Origin: Xenorhabdus vietnamensis
Lineage (GTDB): Bacteria; Pseudomonadota; Gammaproteobacteria; Enterobacterales; Enterobacteriaceae
Direction: 5' to 3'
Assembly (NCBI RefSeq): GCF_002127535.1
Contig: NZ_MUBJ01000019.1
Location: forward strand, 1-64,000
DNA length: 64,000 nucleotides
Position numbers and translations under genes: made by a program. The notes beneath the pieces were generated by a model. The model was given only the letters and a program-made list of their open reading frames with translations, did not search any database and was not told the origin of the DNA. Below are positions 1-8,461 of the stretch, piece by piece. Position 1 is the stretch's first letter. Each line of letters starts with the position of its first letter.

Positions 1-1
1 G

Positions 2-1756
2 GAACAGGCCGATGCAGGGAAAACCCTCGCGATCACCGTGAAGCCGGTTAACGGCAACAATGAAGCGGGTGATCCCAAAACGGTGGATACCGGCATGACC
101 GATACCGACATCAACAAAACTACCGCCAAAGGTGCAAAACCGGGCACTGTCCTTGATCCGGCAGCAAAACCGTCCATTGATGACCTGTTGCTGGAAGGCA
201 AACTGTACCTGAATGAAACCTTAACCGCTAAGTATGCGTTTAATGCCCACAACGGAAATGCCACGGATAAATCCCCCTATGTCTGGAAGCGTTTAAGACC
301 GGAGGATAAAGACGGCGGGCCAAGGGAGGAGGTATCAGACCCTGAAGCCAGGGGCACCGTTGATGGAAAAAACATCCTGAGTGGTGCCATCCCTTCTTAC
401 ACGCTGGGTAAAGATGATACCGGCAGACTGCTGGAAATCACCATCACACCGAAAAATGGCCTGGGGGAAACCGGGACTGATGCGGTGATCAATACGGGTC
501 AGGATCATACCCTTATCGGAGGAACCGCGGACGGGGCAATTATTGATCCGAACCGGGGGCCGATCATTGAGGGATTAACGATTAACGGGACACTGGAAAT
601 GGGGCAGGCACTGACAGGCTCGTACATCTTTAAGCAGAATGATAAGGATGATGTGGATAATTCCGTGTATCTCTGGGGCATTCAATACCCGGACTCCGAT
701 GATCCCACTGCACCGACCTCACCAGAGAAAAGGATCTCCGATTTGGTTGATGATCCTGACCATCACATCAGGGCAAGTGGCACCGTGCCACCGTATAACC
801 TGAAACCCGAAGACAGCGGCCGGATTATCCAGCTCGCCATGGTACCCCGCAGTCCGCTTAAGTCGGGTAATAATAAAATGATGTTGGGGGAGTCAGTGGC
901 AACGGATACCGTGCAGGAAGCCAAGAAAAGCAATGTCACCGGGGGCAACCCGGACGGTACCGTGAAAGGGATTGCGGATGACTTTACGATCACCTCAGAG
1001 ACACCAGAAAAGGATGCTGATGGTTCAATGGCAGTGAAAGTTGAGAAAGATAAGGCCATTATACTTACTATCAATACCATAAAAACAGGAGGCCAATACG
1101 TTGGCGGAGTGCCCATTGAAGTGAAACTGGATAAGGCAATGGGACGTGCAAAAAAGGATAAAATTGACGCCACCGCGCAACTGAAGATTAACGGAGAAAC
1201 TTACACCAAGGATAAATCGTACATCGGTCGTACTGATCAGGATGGTAAACTGGTTATTGAAGTCACGGATCAGAGCAGTATCGGGTTAAAAACCCCCGTG
1301 AGCATTACCATGGGTGATAAGCCCGGTGCTAAGGAAAAGACACAGGATGTTATTTTTACCGTGATTACCAGTCCTGATTCGAATAAGGCTAATTATTGGG
1401 GACATATGACTGAAGAGGTTACTACTGGAAACATCGTATTTAAAAGGCCTGCATTACTTAAGGAAATTGGGGAAGAAAATGGAAAGGGTGCTAATAGAGA
1501 AAGAGAAACCTATGCGGAGGGTATTTGGTCTAATATGATACGTCATTGTACTAATGGGGTCGCAACGCTAGAAAAAACAAAAGAATTGTGGAGAATAGAA
1601 GGGAATATGTATGTAAAATATGGTTGGCCAGATTTTATGTATACAACAGATACTATTCATTCTAGTGGTTACCATTCAAGAATAAGATTATTAGATGGTA
1701 GAGAAGATTATATTAGCGATTCGTCAGAACTACATATTCTCAGTTGTAAAAAATGA
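2..1756 (+). CDS. Invasin/intimin-like adhesin, C-terminal part (5' end outside window)
   Basis: The reading frame is open from the first bases of the window, so the GTG at 38 is not a real start; the gene begins upstream. The visible part holds tandem ~110-130-residue modules. Each ends in a motif of the type D-[AST]-G-[KR]-x-[LI]-x-[IL]-[TA]-[VIM]-x-P, seen at about 13-38, 416-456 and 813-848. An Ig-like (Big-type) domain follows, about 975-1370. The last ~125 residues form a separate terminal domain with two cysteines (in RHCTNG and near the C-terminus, LSCKK), as in the C-type-lectin-like tip of intimin/invasin proteins, where the two cysteines form a disulfide. By family the protein would be exported and anchored in the outer membrane by an N-terminal barrel that is not visible here. 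GC content falls sharply from about 1380 onward. The exact family is uncertain; the repeat and tip architecture is clear. Confidence 0.75.
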   Translation, partial: EQADAGKTLAITVKPVNGNNEAGDPKTVDTGMTDTDINKTTAKGAKPGTVLDPAAKPSIDDLLLEGKLYLNETLTAKYAFNAHNGNATDKSPYVWKRLRPEDKDGGPREEVSDPEARGTVDGKNILSGAIPSYTLGKDDTGRLLEITITPKNGLGETGTDAVINTGQDHTLIGGTADGAIIDPNRGPIIEGLTINGTLEMGQALTGSYIFKQNDKDDVDNSVYLWGIQYPDSDDPTAPTSPEKRISDLVDDPDHHIRASGTVPPYNLKPEDSGRIIQLAMVPRSPLKSGNNKMMLGESVATDTVQEAKKSNVTGGNPDGTVKGIADDFTITSETPEKDADGSMAVKVEKDKAIILTINTIKTGGQYVGGVPIEVKLDKAMGRAKKDKIDATAQLKINGETYTKDKSYIGRTDQDGKLVIEVTDQSSIGLKTPVSITMGDKPGAKEKTQDVIFTVITSPDSNKANYWGHMTEEVTTGNIVFKRPALLKEIGEENGKGANRERETYAEGIWSNMIRHCTNGVATLEKTKELWRIEGNMYVKYGWPDFMYTTDTIHSSGYHSRIRLLDGREDYISDSSELHILSCKK

Positions 1757-2157
1757 AACTCTGTCATTAAATTGACAAAATATGAAAGCTAATAAGTCTG
1801 AGTTTTCCTATCGGTTCAATATGATTCTATAAAAAATAAAGATAAACTAGTGTCTATTTAATGAATAAATAGGCACTAATTAAATTGATTATGTACATAA
1901 ATTGACCCTGTTTCTAAATTTGTGTAATTGCTTGTTTTTTGTTGTGTTTAATTTATTAACTAAAGCAGGTGAAAAGATGGACAAAAAAATCAAGACTCAT
2001 TTTTTCTTCTATCTCCGGTGCAAGAATCGAGGTTACCCTACGTATCATTACTGTTTCTTTTTTACTCTCTCAATGTCATGATTATGCGCAGACTAATGCA
2101 CATAAAGATATATTATTATGGGAAAACTTCTACAACTTCACGATATAGCACTAAAAA
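1757..2157. other. AT-rich spacer after the adhesin gene
   Basis: No convincing gene is visible. A 34-codon frame starting at 1977 (MDKKIKTHFFF...) follows a weak AGGTGAAAAG motif and stops quickly. It could be a leftover gene start, but nothing supports expression. The stretch contains one hairpin (listed separately). Confidence 0.5.
1849..1877 (+). terminator. Hairpin, possible terminator of the adhesin gene
   Basis: Two 12-base arms, 1849-1860 and 1866-1877, pair with one G-T wobble around a 5-base loop. The hairpin lies about 95 bases after the adhesin stop codon. There is no strong T run behind it, so a role as terminator is tentative. Confidence 0.4.
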
Positions 2158-2373
2158 AAGCACGAATGTATACCTAACTACTGCATTGATTGAAATTACT
2201 TTCAACATCAACATCAATATCAATCTGTCAGCAACACTAGATAAATTGTTGGCACAGGAAATAGAAGCCAGAAAAAGAGAACAAATGTAGGAAAAACAGG
2301 ATATGAAAGCCATAAACACATTTATGGAACGAACGGGAATGCTAACAAATGATGATTTTTTCGGGAGCCTGTA
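2158..2373 (+). pseudogene. Remnant of a CcdA-type antitoxin gene
   Basis: Read through the in-frame TAG at 2288-2290, the frame gives a CcdA-like C-terminal half: INLSATLDKLL, then an E/R/K-rich helix, then MKAINTFMERTG and an acidic end before the TAA at 2371-2373. CcdA proteins show N-[IL/M]-SATL, a charged helix with a conserved W, then a helix ending in a G-x-F/L-[AST]-D/N motif. The TAG sits where family members usually have Trp (TGG), which suggests a simple nonsense mutation. The N-terminal part has an odd run of alternating Asn/Ile codons and no good start. No recognisable ccdB follows. Antitoxin ancestry is inferred from motif order only. Confidence 0.5.
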
Positions 2374-2391
2374 ATATCACAATACCCAGAA

Positions 2392-2673
2392 GTGGAATTA
2401 TTTCCGCTTTTTATTGACGAATACCTAAGTACGGGTTTATTAGCAATTAATAGTTGCATAACCAACGCTGCTGTCGGATTATCTAATACAATATATTCAC
2501 GAAATTTTTCCTGTCAGAGCTGGCTGATTGATAATGTCCATATAAGATACCGTCTCAGTAATCAAACCAAAACACACGATGAACAAAAACCAACTAACTA
2601 TTCTGTCACTCAATCGGTAGTGATACATTCTTATCTCATATATAGAGAAGGAGTGCGGCATGGATACAGTTGA
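2392..2673 (+). CDS. Hypothetical ORF after the antitoxin remnant
   Basis: A 93-codon frame begins at a GTG with no clear ribosome binding site, and its 3' end overlaps the start of the next gene by 14 bases. I recognise no family in it. It occupies the place where a ccdB toxin would be expected, but the sequence does not resemble CcdB. It may be non-coding debris. Confidence 0.2.
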   Translation: MELFPLFIDEYLSTGLLAINSCITNAAVGLSNTIYSRNFSCQSWLIDNVHIRYRLSNQTKTHDEQKPTNYSVTQSVVIHSYLIYREGVRHGYS

Positions 2674-3103
2674 AGAATCAAATGGGACATATTTTTTTAA
2701 TGGAATGTCTAATTTGACATCTGGAGAATTATTTTTTTGGATCTTTTTAGATGAAACAGGAAAGCAACTTGGTGTTGATGATTTGGCTACCTTGGCTTTA
2801 ATCATACTCGGTCAACCAATTAAAGGCACAAGGACTAAACCAATTGGCGCAACAAAAGGAACCTCCCATCTAAGCTATCATTTACGAAAATGGTTGAAAG
2901 TTAAGGTAAGAAACTGGCCTACTTTAACCACTGGAAGTATTAAACGCTTGAAATTCAGCTATGTTAATAACTTAGGTGCTTTCGTTGGGAGATGGATACC
3001 GATCTTAGGTATTATTATATTAGCTTATGATGTTTCAACTATCGCATGGAAAACAACAAATAAGTATAATACTATCGCTCATGGTAATGATAAATTATGG
3101 TAA
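2660..3103 (+). CDS. Small conserved enterobacterial membrane protein
   Basis: The 147-residue product starts at an ATG preceded by AAGGAG (2648-2653). It has a Gly/Phe-rich N-terminus (GTYFFNGMSNLTSGELFFW), a central basic region, and a hydrophobic helix near residues 110-128 (VGRWIPILGIIILAYDV) that should cross or sit in the membrane. I recall similar small proteins encoded next to DUF1493 genes in enterobacteria; their function is not known to me. The stop codon overlaps the start of the DUF1493 gene by 7 bases, so the two are very likely translated together. Confidence 0.6.
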   Translation: MDTVEESNGTYFFNGMSNLTSGELFFWIFLDETGKQLGVDDLATLALIILGQPIKGTRTKPIGATKGTSHLSYHLRKWLKVKVRNWPTLTTGSIKRLKFSYVNNLGAFVGRWIPILGIIILAYDVSTIAWKTTNKYNTIAHGNDKLW

Positions 3104-3447
3104 TCAATGAAACTGAAAAGTGGGTATTTGATTGGTACCAAAAAAAATGGAATGGAACATATTTCTTCTCCAGAAAACCCTGGAAGTTAGATCTTAGTAC
3201 CAGTCTGACAACGGGGTCACATCCGTGGGCTTGGGAAACTGGAGAAGAAATCATGAATGATTATTTTGAAACGTTTCAGGTTGATAAGGAAGGGTTTAAT
3301 ATCCTTAAATACTGGCCCGAAGAGCCGGGTTGGATCCCGAATTTCTTACTGCCTAAATCCATGAGAATACCTTACATTGAACCTGAACCATTGACCTTGA
3401 AAATGCTTGTTGAGTCAGCCAAAGCAGGGAGATGGATTTACAAATAA
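3097..3447 (+). CDS. DUF1493 family protein
   Basis: The 116-residue protein ends with the conserved block EPEPLTLKMLVESAKAGRW, which is typical of DUF1493. The middle contains the acidic stretch EEIMNDYFETFQVD and the R/KYWPEE segment also seen in the family. DUF1493 members are small, soluble, acyl-carrier-like proteins of unknown role, often in accessory regions. The start overlaps the preceding membrane-protein gene, forming a two-gene unit. A terminator-like hairpin follows about 68 bases after the stop. Confidence 0.75.
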   Translation: MVINETEKWVFDWYQKKWNGTYFFSRKPWKLDLSTSLTTGSHPWAWETGEEIMNDYFETFQVDKEGFNILKYWPEEPGWIPNFLLPKSMRIPYIEPEPLTLKMLVESAKAGRWIYK

Positions 3448-3514
3448 ATAGTACTACTTCCATGATAGTTCTGAATCAACCGTTTTGCCGGCTTGACCTG
3501 AAAGCAGGCGATTT

Positions 3515-3544
3515 GGGGAAAACCAGATATTCTCTGGTTTCCCC
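3515..3544. terminator. Hairpin between convergent transcription units
   Basis: The arms GGGGAAAACCAGA and TCTGGTTTCCCC pair with one bulged A around a short loop. The hairpin separates the DUF1493 gene (+ strand) from the end of the siderophore operon (minus strand). It can work in both directions, although the T tracts are weak. Confidence 0.6.
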
Positions 3545-3595
3545 CGAAATATGATGACTACCTATCCCAGTAAGCTCTTAATCTTCTTACCAGAA

Positions 3596-6500
3596 TTAAG
3601 CGCGAACATATTTCATAATGCATTCAAGTTTTTCGCAGGTTTCCTGCCATTCTCGTTCTGGTTTTGAATCTCTGACCAACCCCGCACCAGCCTGGAGCCA
3701 ACTGCGTCCTTTATGTTGATAGAAAGAACGTAATACCAGCGCGGCATCCAGTTTGCCTGTACTGTCCAGCAGCATGACACAACCACTGTAAAGCCGGCGT
3801 GGTTCTCCTTCATAACGAGCAATGGCTTCCAAAGAAGGTTTCTTCGGTATCCCTGAAGCGGTGACTGCCGGGAATAGGGCAATGAAAGCATCCCAGCGAT
3901 TTTTATCTGTTTGCAGTAATCCTTTTACGCGTGATGCCAAATGCTGTACTGAGCCACGTTCACGAACAGCCATAAATTCCGTTACACAAAGCGTTTCTGC
4001 CTGACAAATCGGGGCCAGTTCTTCTAATGCGAGTTTGGCAGATACTGCGTGTTCAGCGATTTCTTTCGGATCCGAAAGTAAATCAGCTTTCAGCCGTTGA
4101 TCCTGCTCCTTGTTATGTGTCAATGCTCTGGTGCCTGCCAGTGGTTGGCTATTGACCCAACCAGAACCATCGGCCTCAACCACGGTTTCTGGGCTGAAAC
4201 CGTAAGCAGAAAATTCTTCATCCCGTAGGAAGAAAGAGCGGGCAGGTGTGTTAGCCTGACGGCCCAGCCAGTAACTGTGTGTTATATCAACATTTGAACC
4301 CAGCTCAACTTTGCGTGACAGGATCACTTTTTGGTAGTGACCTGCGGCAATGTCCTTAACCGCATTCGCTACATTATCCTGATAATGTTTCTCCGCGTCT
4401 GCCGTGTTGATAATTTCCAGCGCTTTTGTATATGGGAAAACGGGTGTGCCTGCTTGATCAGCCAGCCTGACTTTCTCACTTAATATGGTAATCTGGTTTT
4501 CTTCAAGCGTCCGTATCAGAACCTGTCCTTGAGTAATGCGTAATTCATGCTGTGGAACAGTGATTTTTATTAATGCTTCATTTTGCTGTTCTAATGATGG
4601 ATCTAAGGGTATCCCGTATGTCATATGGGAAAATTCAAATAATGTTCTGCCATAAGCCCGCCAGTCTTTGATAGGAAGGGCGTTGAGCGCCAGCTCCAGT
4701 TTTTGGCTTAATGTACTGATATCGTATGGATGATGATTGCCTTTTGAATCAACTAGTTGCCCTGATGCATCTGCTCTGATGGTGGCTGCGCAGCCTATTC
4801 CCAATGACCATTCACCTTTGATTTCATAGAGCGTGCAAGGTTGTGCATCATTCTCTGTGAGATTGGCAAGCAAGTGAGTGACCAGATCTAACGGAGTACT
4901 GGTAATAGCGATAGTGTGTTCATGATATTGCTGCATTGGACTTCCGTGCTCTGCTTGTGCCATCTGTACTAATTGGCGTTTGTCGATTTTTCCTACGGTG
5001 GTTAATGGCCAATACGCCACAAACAACCATTGATCAGGGATTTTATGGCGCTGAACACCTTTCTGATGCAAAAATGCCTGCATCTGAGTAGGTTCTGGTT
5101 GATTGCCATTCTTTGGTATGCAAGCGCAAATTCGTTCACCCAATAGTTCATCAGGAACTGCGATGACAACGGCATCATCAATATCTGGATGTTGCAGCAG
5201 CAATGTTTCAACTTCTTGCGTCGAGATTTTCTCGCCACTGCGGTTGATTTGCTCTTTGATTCGTCCCTCAACGATCAGATTACCATCTGGTCTTATGCGA
5301 ACCAGATCGCCGGTGCGGTAGAATCCATCAGTGGTGAAGGCGACGGTATTATGTTGCTCTGCACGGTAATACCCCGTAATGGTGTAGGGGCCTCGTGTCA
5401 TCAGTTCGCCTACTTCACCGGGCGCAACAGGTTGCAGATTGGCATCAACAATTTTGATTTCATCTTCTTCTGATAATGGACGACCTTGGGTATTAATAAT
5501 GACTTCATGGGGATCGTCCAGTCGGGTATAGCAAAGCAAGCCTTCCGCTGTACCAAATACCTGCTGTAAAGGCCCAAGGCGTGCCATAACCTGTTCTGCC
5601 AGCTCTGGTGTAAGCCGGCCACCACCGACCTGTAAGCAACGCAGGGATGAAAGATCGCTCTGTTCCCAGTCACGGGCCTGTTCCCAGAGTCGGGCCAGCG
5701 CCGGTACGAGCGCTACATGTGTCACCTTGTGTTGTTCGATCAATGGCATGGCTTCATCACAACTGGCAGTGTCACTCAGAAGTACACATCCGCCCTGAGA
5801 AAGCGTGCCCAGAATACCGGGGCTGCCTAAGGTGAAGTTATGTGCAACAGGCAATACTGCTAAATAAACGCTTTCGGTATTTATTGAACACAAGCGGGCA
5901 GAAAGCACAAAATCATAGGTATAGGCATCGTGAGTACGCGGAATTAATTTAGGAGTACCTGTCGTTCCGCCTGACAGCAGGAGCACGGCAATATCGCCAT
6001 AACATGGGCCGGAAACATTGAGTGGTTCACTATCAATGGAAGCCAATGCGGTAAATTCTTCTGCTTCCCCATCAACAATGACATGCTGCATATCAGGGCA
6101 AGATGCCGCAACTTCCCGCGCCATTTCCCGATAATCAAAACCGTGGATGCAATCCGGAATAATGTACGCCACTGGGTGAGCAATCTGGCAAAGTGCATGA
6201 ACATCATGTGCCCGTTGTGTCGGCATTAATAACACTGGGTGAGCACCCAACCTGAACAGAGCAAAACAGGTGACAACAAAGGAGATGCGGTTAGGCAGTT
6301 GCACCATGACATTGTCGCCACGACGTATTCCGCGCTGGAATAATCCACTTGCCAGTCTTTCCGCAGCTTGATGGAGTTCACGGTAAGTCAGCCGTTGTTC
6401 TTGATCGAGTTGTTCCTGATAGATCAGTGCGGTTTTATCACCCCAGAGACTCGCCCATCCGGCAAGCTGTTGGTCTATGGTTTCGCCATTCCAAAGATAG

Positions 6501-7357
6501 TCTGGCGTCATAGTAAGATTTTTTCCTGGGATTGAATAAGGTGCCATTATGCGAACTCCTTGTGGATAAACATATTGCATAAATTGGGTAACGTGACGAA
6601 TAAAACTCTGTGGTTCTTGTGTGATATAAAAATGATTGCCGACAATCTCTTGGCAGCAATACGAAAGGTTTTGCTTGTCACCGGAAAGCCAATGGTGCCA
6701 CTGCTGAACTTCCTGAGCGGAAGCCTCTTTGTCTTCGTTGCCATAAAGCAACAGGGTTGGTGTTTGCAGTTTGACTGAATCAGATTGAATAACATGGTGA
6801 TAATGCTCCGTAGCCCAAAAATCGGCACGGAGCATGGGTAAGAACAGCGACAACAAATCAGGATCTTCCCGTAAAATCGGGCTGCAACCGCCGATATCAA
6901 TCAGTTGTTCAATGAATTCATGATCAGGTAACCCACTCAATTGACGGCAGGATTGAAGATGGGGTGCATGACACCCCGAAAGTACCAGTGCCTTAGGAGA
7001 ACAGTCATGCTGTTCAAGACGCTGGCACGTTTCAAAAGCGACCTGAGCCCCCATACTGTGGCCAACCAGTATCAGGTTCTCTCTCTGTGCGGGTGTGAGT
7101 GATATAAGCAAATCAGCAAGTGATTGCGCTAATGGCGCAATTTCGGTGACTGCACGTTCATTCATGCGGTTGTCACGTCCGGGATAAATCACCAGTGAAA
7201 CGGCGATATCTGGGTTTTCCAGCACAGACCATTGACGAAATGCACTGCTGCTGCCCCCGGCAAAGGGGCAGATTAATAGGGTATATTTGGGTTCACCACG
7301 AGGTGTCAGACACGGGCGAATCATCGGATGTGCAGGGAGTGCCCACTTCATCAGCAT
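3596..7357 (-). CDS. Trifunctional siderophore enzyme: thioesterase - salicyl-AMP ligase - salicylate synthase
   Basis: One 1253-residue frame joins three yersiniabactin functions that are separate genes in Yersinia. Residues 1-262 form a type II thioesterase (YbtT/Irp4 type) with GHSMG around Ser101, Asp209 and His242, which clears stalled carrier domains. Residues about 272-805 form an aryl-adenylate ligase (YbtE type) with SGGTTGTPK (462-470), FGTAEG (601-606), YRTGDL (680-685) and GKID (789-792); it activates salicylate for the ArCP of the HMWP2-like protein. Residues about 815-1253 form a chorismate-using salicylate synthase (Irp9/YbtS type), with QPLAGTR (1071-1077), PAVTASGIPK (1163-1172) and the C-terminal QAGAG block. 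The first ATG follows AAGGAAGA and begins 6 bases past the irp3 stop. AAGGAG lies 8 bases before the internal ATG at residue 271, so a separate ligase-synthase product is possible. Confidence 0.93.
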   Translation of the reverse strand: MLMKWALPAHPMIRPCLTPRGEPKYTLLICPFAGGSSSAFRQWSVLENPDIAVSLVIYPGRDNRMNERAVTEIAPLAQSLADLLISLTPAQRENLILVGHSMGAQVAFETCQRLEQHDCSPKALVLSGCHAPHLQSCRQLSGLPDHEFIEQLIDIGGCSPILREDPDLLSLFLPMLRADFWATEHYHHVIQSDSVKLQTPTLLLYGNEDKEASAQEVQQWHHWLSGDKQNLSYCCQEIVGNHFYITQEPQSFIRHVTQFMQYVYPQGVRIMAPYSIPGKNLTMTPDYLWNGETIDQQLAGWASLWGDKTALIYQEQLDQEQRLTYRELHQAAERLASGLFQRGIRRGDNVMVQLPNRISFVVTCFALFRLGAHPVLLMPTQRAHDVHALCQIAHPVAYIIPDCIHGFDYREMAREVAASCPDMQHVIVDGEAEEFTALASIDSEPLNVSGPCYGDIAVLLLSGGTTGTPKLIPRTHDAYTYDFVLSARLCSINTESVYLAVLPVAHNFTLGSPGILGTLSQGGCVLLSDTASCDEAMPLIEQHKVTHVALVPALARLWEQARDWEQSDLSSLRCLQVGGGRLTPELAEQVMARLGPLQQVFGTAEGLLCYTRLDDPHEVIINTQGRPLSEEDEIKIVDANLQPVAPGEVGELMTRGPYTITGYYRAEQHNTVAFTTDGFYRTGDLVRIRPDGNLIVEGRIKEQINRSGEKISTQEVETLLLQHPDIDDAVVIAVPDELLGERICACIPKNGNQPEPTQMQAFLHQKGVQRHKIPDQWLFVAYWPLTTVGKIDKRQLVQMAQAEHGSPMQQYHEHTIAITSTPLDLVTHLLANLTENDAQPCTLYEIKGEWSLGIGCAATIRADASGQLVDSKGNHHPYDISTLSQKLELALNALPIKDWRAYGRTLFEFSHMTYGIPLDPSLEQQNEALIKITVPQHELRITQGQVLIRTLEENQITILSEKVRLADQAGTPVFPYTKALEIINTADAEKHYQDNVANAVKDIAAGHYQKVILSRKVELGSNVDITHSYWLGRQANTPARSFFLRDEEFSAYGFSPETVVEADGSGWVNSQPLAGTRALTHNKEQDQRLKADLLSDPKEIAEHAVSAKLALEELAPICQAETLCVTEFMAVRERGSVQHLASRVKGLLQTDKNRWDAFIALFPAVTASGIPKKPSLEAIARYEGEPRRLYSGCVMLLDSTGKLDAALVLRSFYQHKGRSWLQAGAGLVRDSKPEREWQETCEKLECIMKYVRA
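6545..6561 (-). promoter_or_regulatory. Internal ribosome binding site and ATG at the thioesterase-ligase junction
   Basis: On the minus strand AAGGAG (6561-6556) is followed after 8 bases by an in-frame ATG (6547-6545) encoding M-A-P-Y-S-I-P-G. This is exactly where a stand-alone YbtE-type ligase would start. It looks like the preserved start of a formerly separate gene and may still be used. Confidence 0.6.
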
Positions 7358-7363
7358 TCTTCC

Positions 7364-8461
7364 TTAATTAGCATCAATAGTCAGCATTAATTGAACCGGA
7401 TCAATCCAGACCGGTGGTTGTAAATCCTGAGTAACAGGCTCTCCCATCATGTGTAAAATTTGTTGCCACAAGCCTGCCAGCCGTAGTTGGTAATCGTAGC
7501 TAAAAGCAGGCGGGCAGAGTGCGCCATTCAATACAGAACTCAAGGCATTGAGTAGAAATGCCACACCTTCAGCACCATCACATTCAAATGCCGTCATCCA
7601 GTCTTTGGTGGCCGGACAAAGAATGTGTGATGTTGTTTGGTGCAGGTAAGCGCCATCCGGCTGGCTGGCGTTCAGATAAAGGCTTTGCTCATTGTTCAGA
7701 TGATTTGGTGCATGCAGAACCGGCGTCCAGATAACCGGCCCATAACTGGCTTCTTGTGTGAGGTAACCCGCGGGCCAAATCAGCGTCGTTTTATGCATGA
7801 CAAGGTTGTGCATATCTGGATCTCTGAGATCCAGATAGGACTGAACGTTTAACGTTATCGTTGTCCCTGCAAAGCTGAGTTCAAAACAATGAAATGCGCT
7901 GCCCGATTGACCCACATAAACTACCTCAACTTGTTCCGGGCAATGACATGCCTGTAACAACAGGTCAAGGGCGGAAAACAGTAACTGACGACTGGTTGTC
8001 AGATAGCCACTTACCGGACGTTGTTGTGATAATTGACTGGTTTGATGGGCTGCATGTAACCAGCTTCTGCCGGCATGGCACTGGCTGTAAAAGCTATTGA
8101 CCCAAAACATAACACCATGTTTGTCAGCGGTTGCCTGATGCCTTTTGATGGCTTCTGCATCAAGGGGATGTTCCTGAATAACAGAAATCCCCCGTGCCAA
8201 TAGTGCTTGGGTTAATTGATCACCTTTGCCACCAATAACTTCTGAGCGTATTACCACACAGGCGATATCGATATCGTCCGGCAATTCATCCAATGAGCGG
8301 AACAGTGGCACATTGAAATCACGGGCCAATTGCTGCGAACGAATACTTCCCTGCGCCAGAATACCGGCCAGTTCCAGATCCTGCCGGGGTTGCAGGAACG
8401 CATTAAGGTACAGTTCGCCAAATTTGGCACCGACAATCAGAACCCGCCGTGGCTTTATCAT
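7364..8461 (-). CDS. irp3: Thiazolinyl imide reductase
   Basis: The 365-residue protein is close in length to Irp3/YbtU (about 366). By family it uses NADPH to reduce one enzyme-bound thiazoline ring to thiazolidine while the chain sits on the HMWP proteins. The N-terminus is a Rossmann fold (RRVLIVGAKFGELYLNAF), followed by the V-I-R-S segment and a conserved E-H-P (residues 96-98, in VIQEHPL) of Gfo/Idh/MocA-type reductases. The C-terminal half is the substrate-binding part. The start codon shares ATGA with the stop of irp1 and is preceded by AAGGAG inside the irp1 end. The gene sits directly before the thioesterase-ligase fusion, matching the Yersinia order irp1-ybtU-ybtT-ybtE. Confidence 0.93.
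   Translation of the reverse strand: MIKPRRVLIVGAKFGELYLNAFLQPRQDLELAGILAQGSIRSQQLARDFNVPLFRSLDELPDDIDIACVVIRSEVIGGKGDQLTQALLARGISVIQEHPLDAEAIKRHQATADKHGVMFWVNSFYSQCHAGRSWLHAAHQTSQLSQQRPVSGYLTTSRQLLFSALDLLLQACHCPEQVEVVYVGQSGSAFHCFELSFAGTTITLNVQSYLDLRDPDMHNLVMHKTTLIWPAGYLTQEASYGPVIWTPVLHAPNHLNNEQSLYLNASQPDGAYLHQTTSHILCPATKDWMTAFECDGAEGVAFLLNALSSVLNGALCPPAFSYDYQLRLAGLWQQILHMMGEPVTQDLQPPVWIDPVQLMLTIDAN

Noticed and set aside
3596-7357. Assembly or frameshift error as the cause of the three-domain fusion
   Set aside because: The frame is continuous, linkers of about 10 residues join the domains smoothly, and codon use does not change at the junctions; an error would more likely break the frame.
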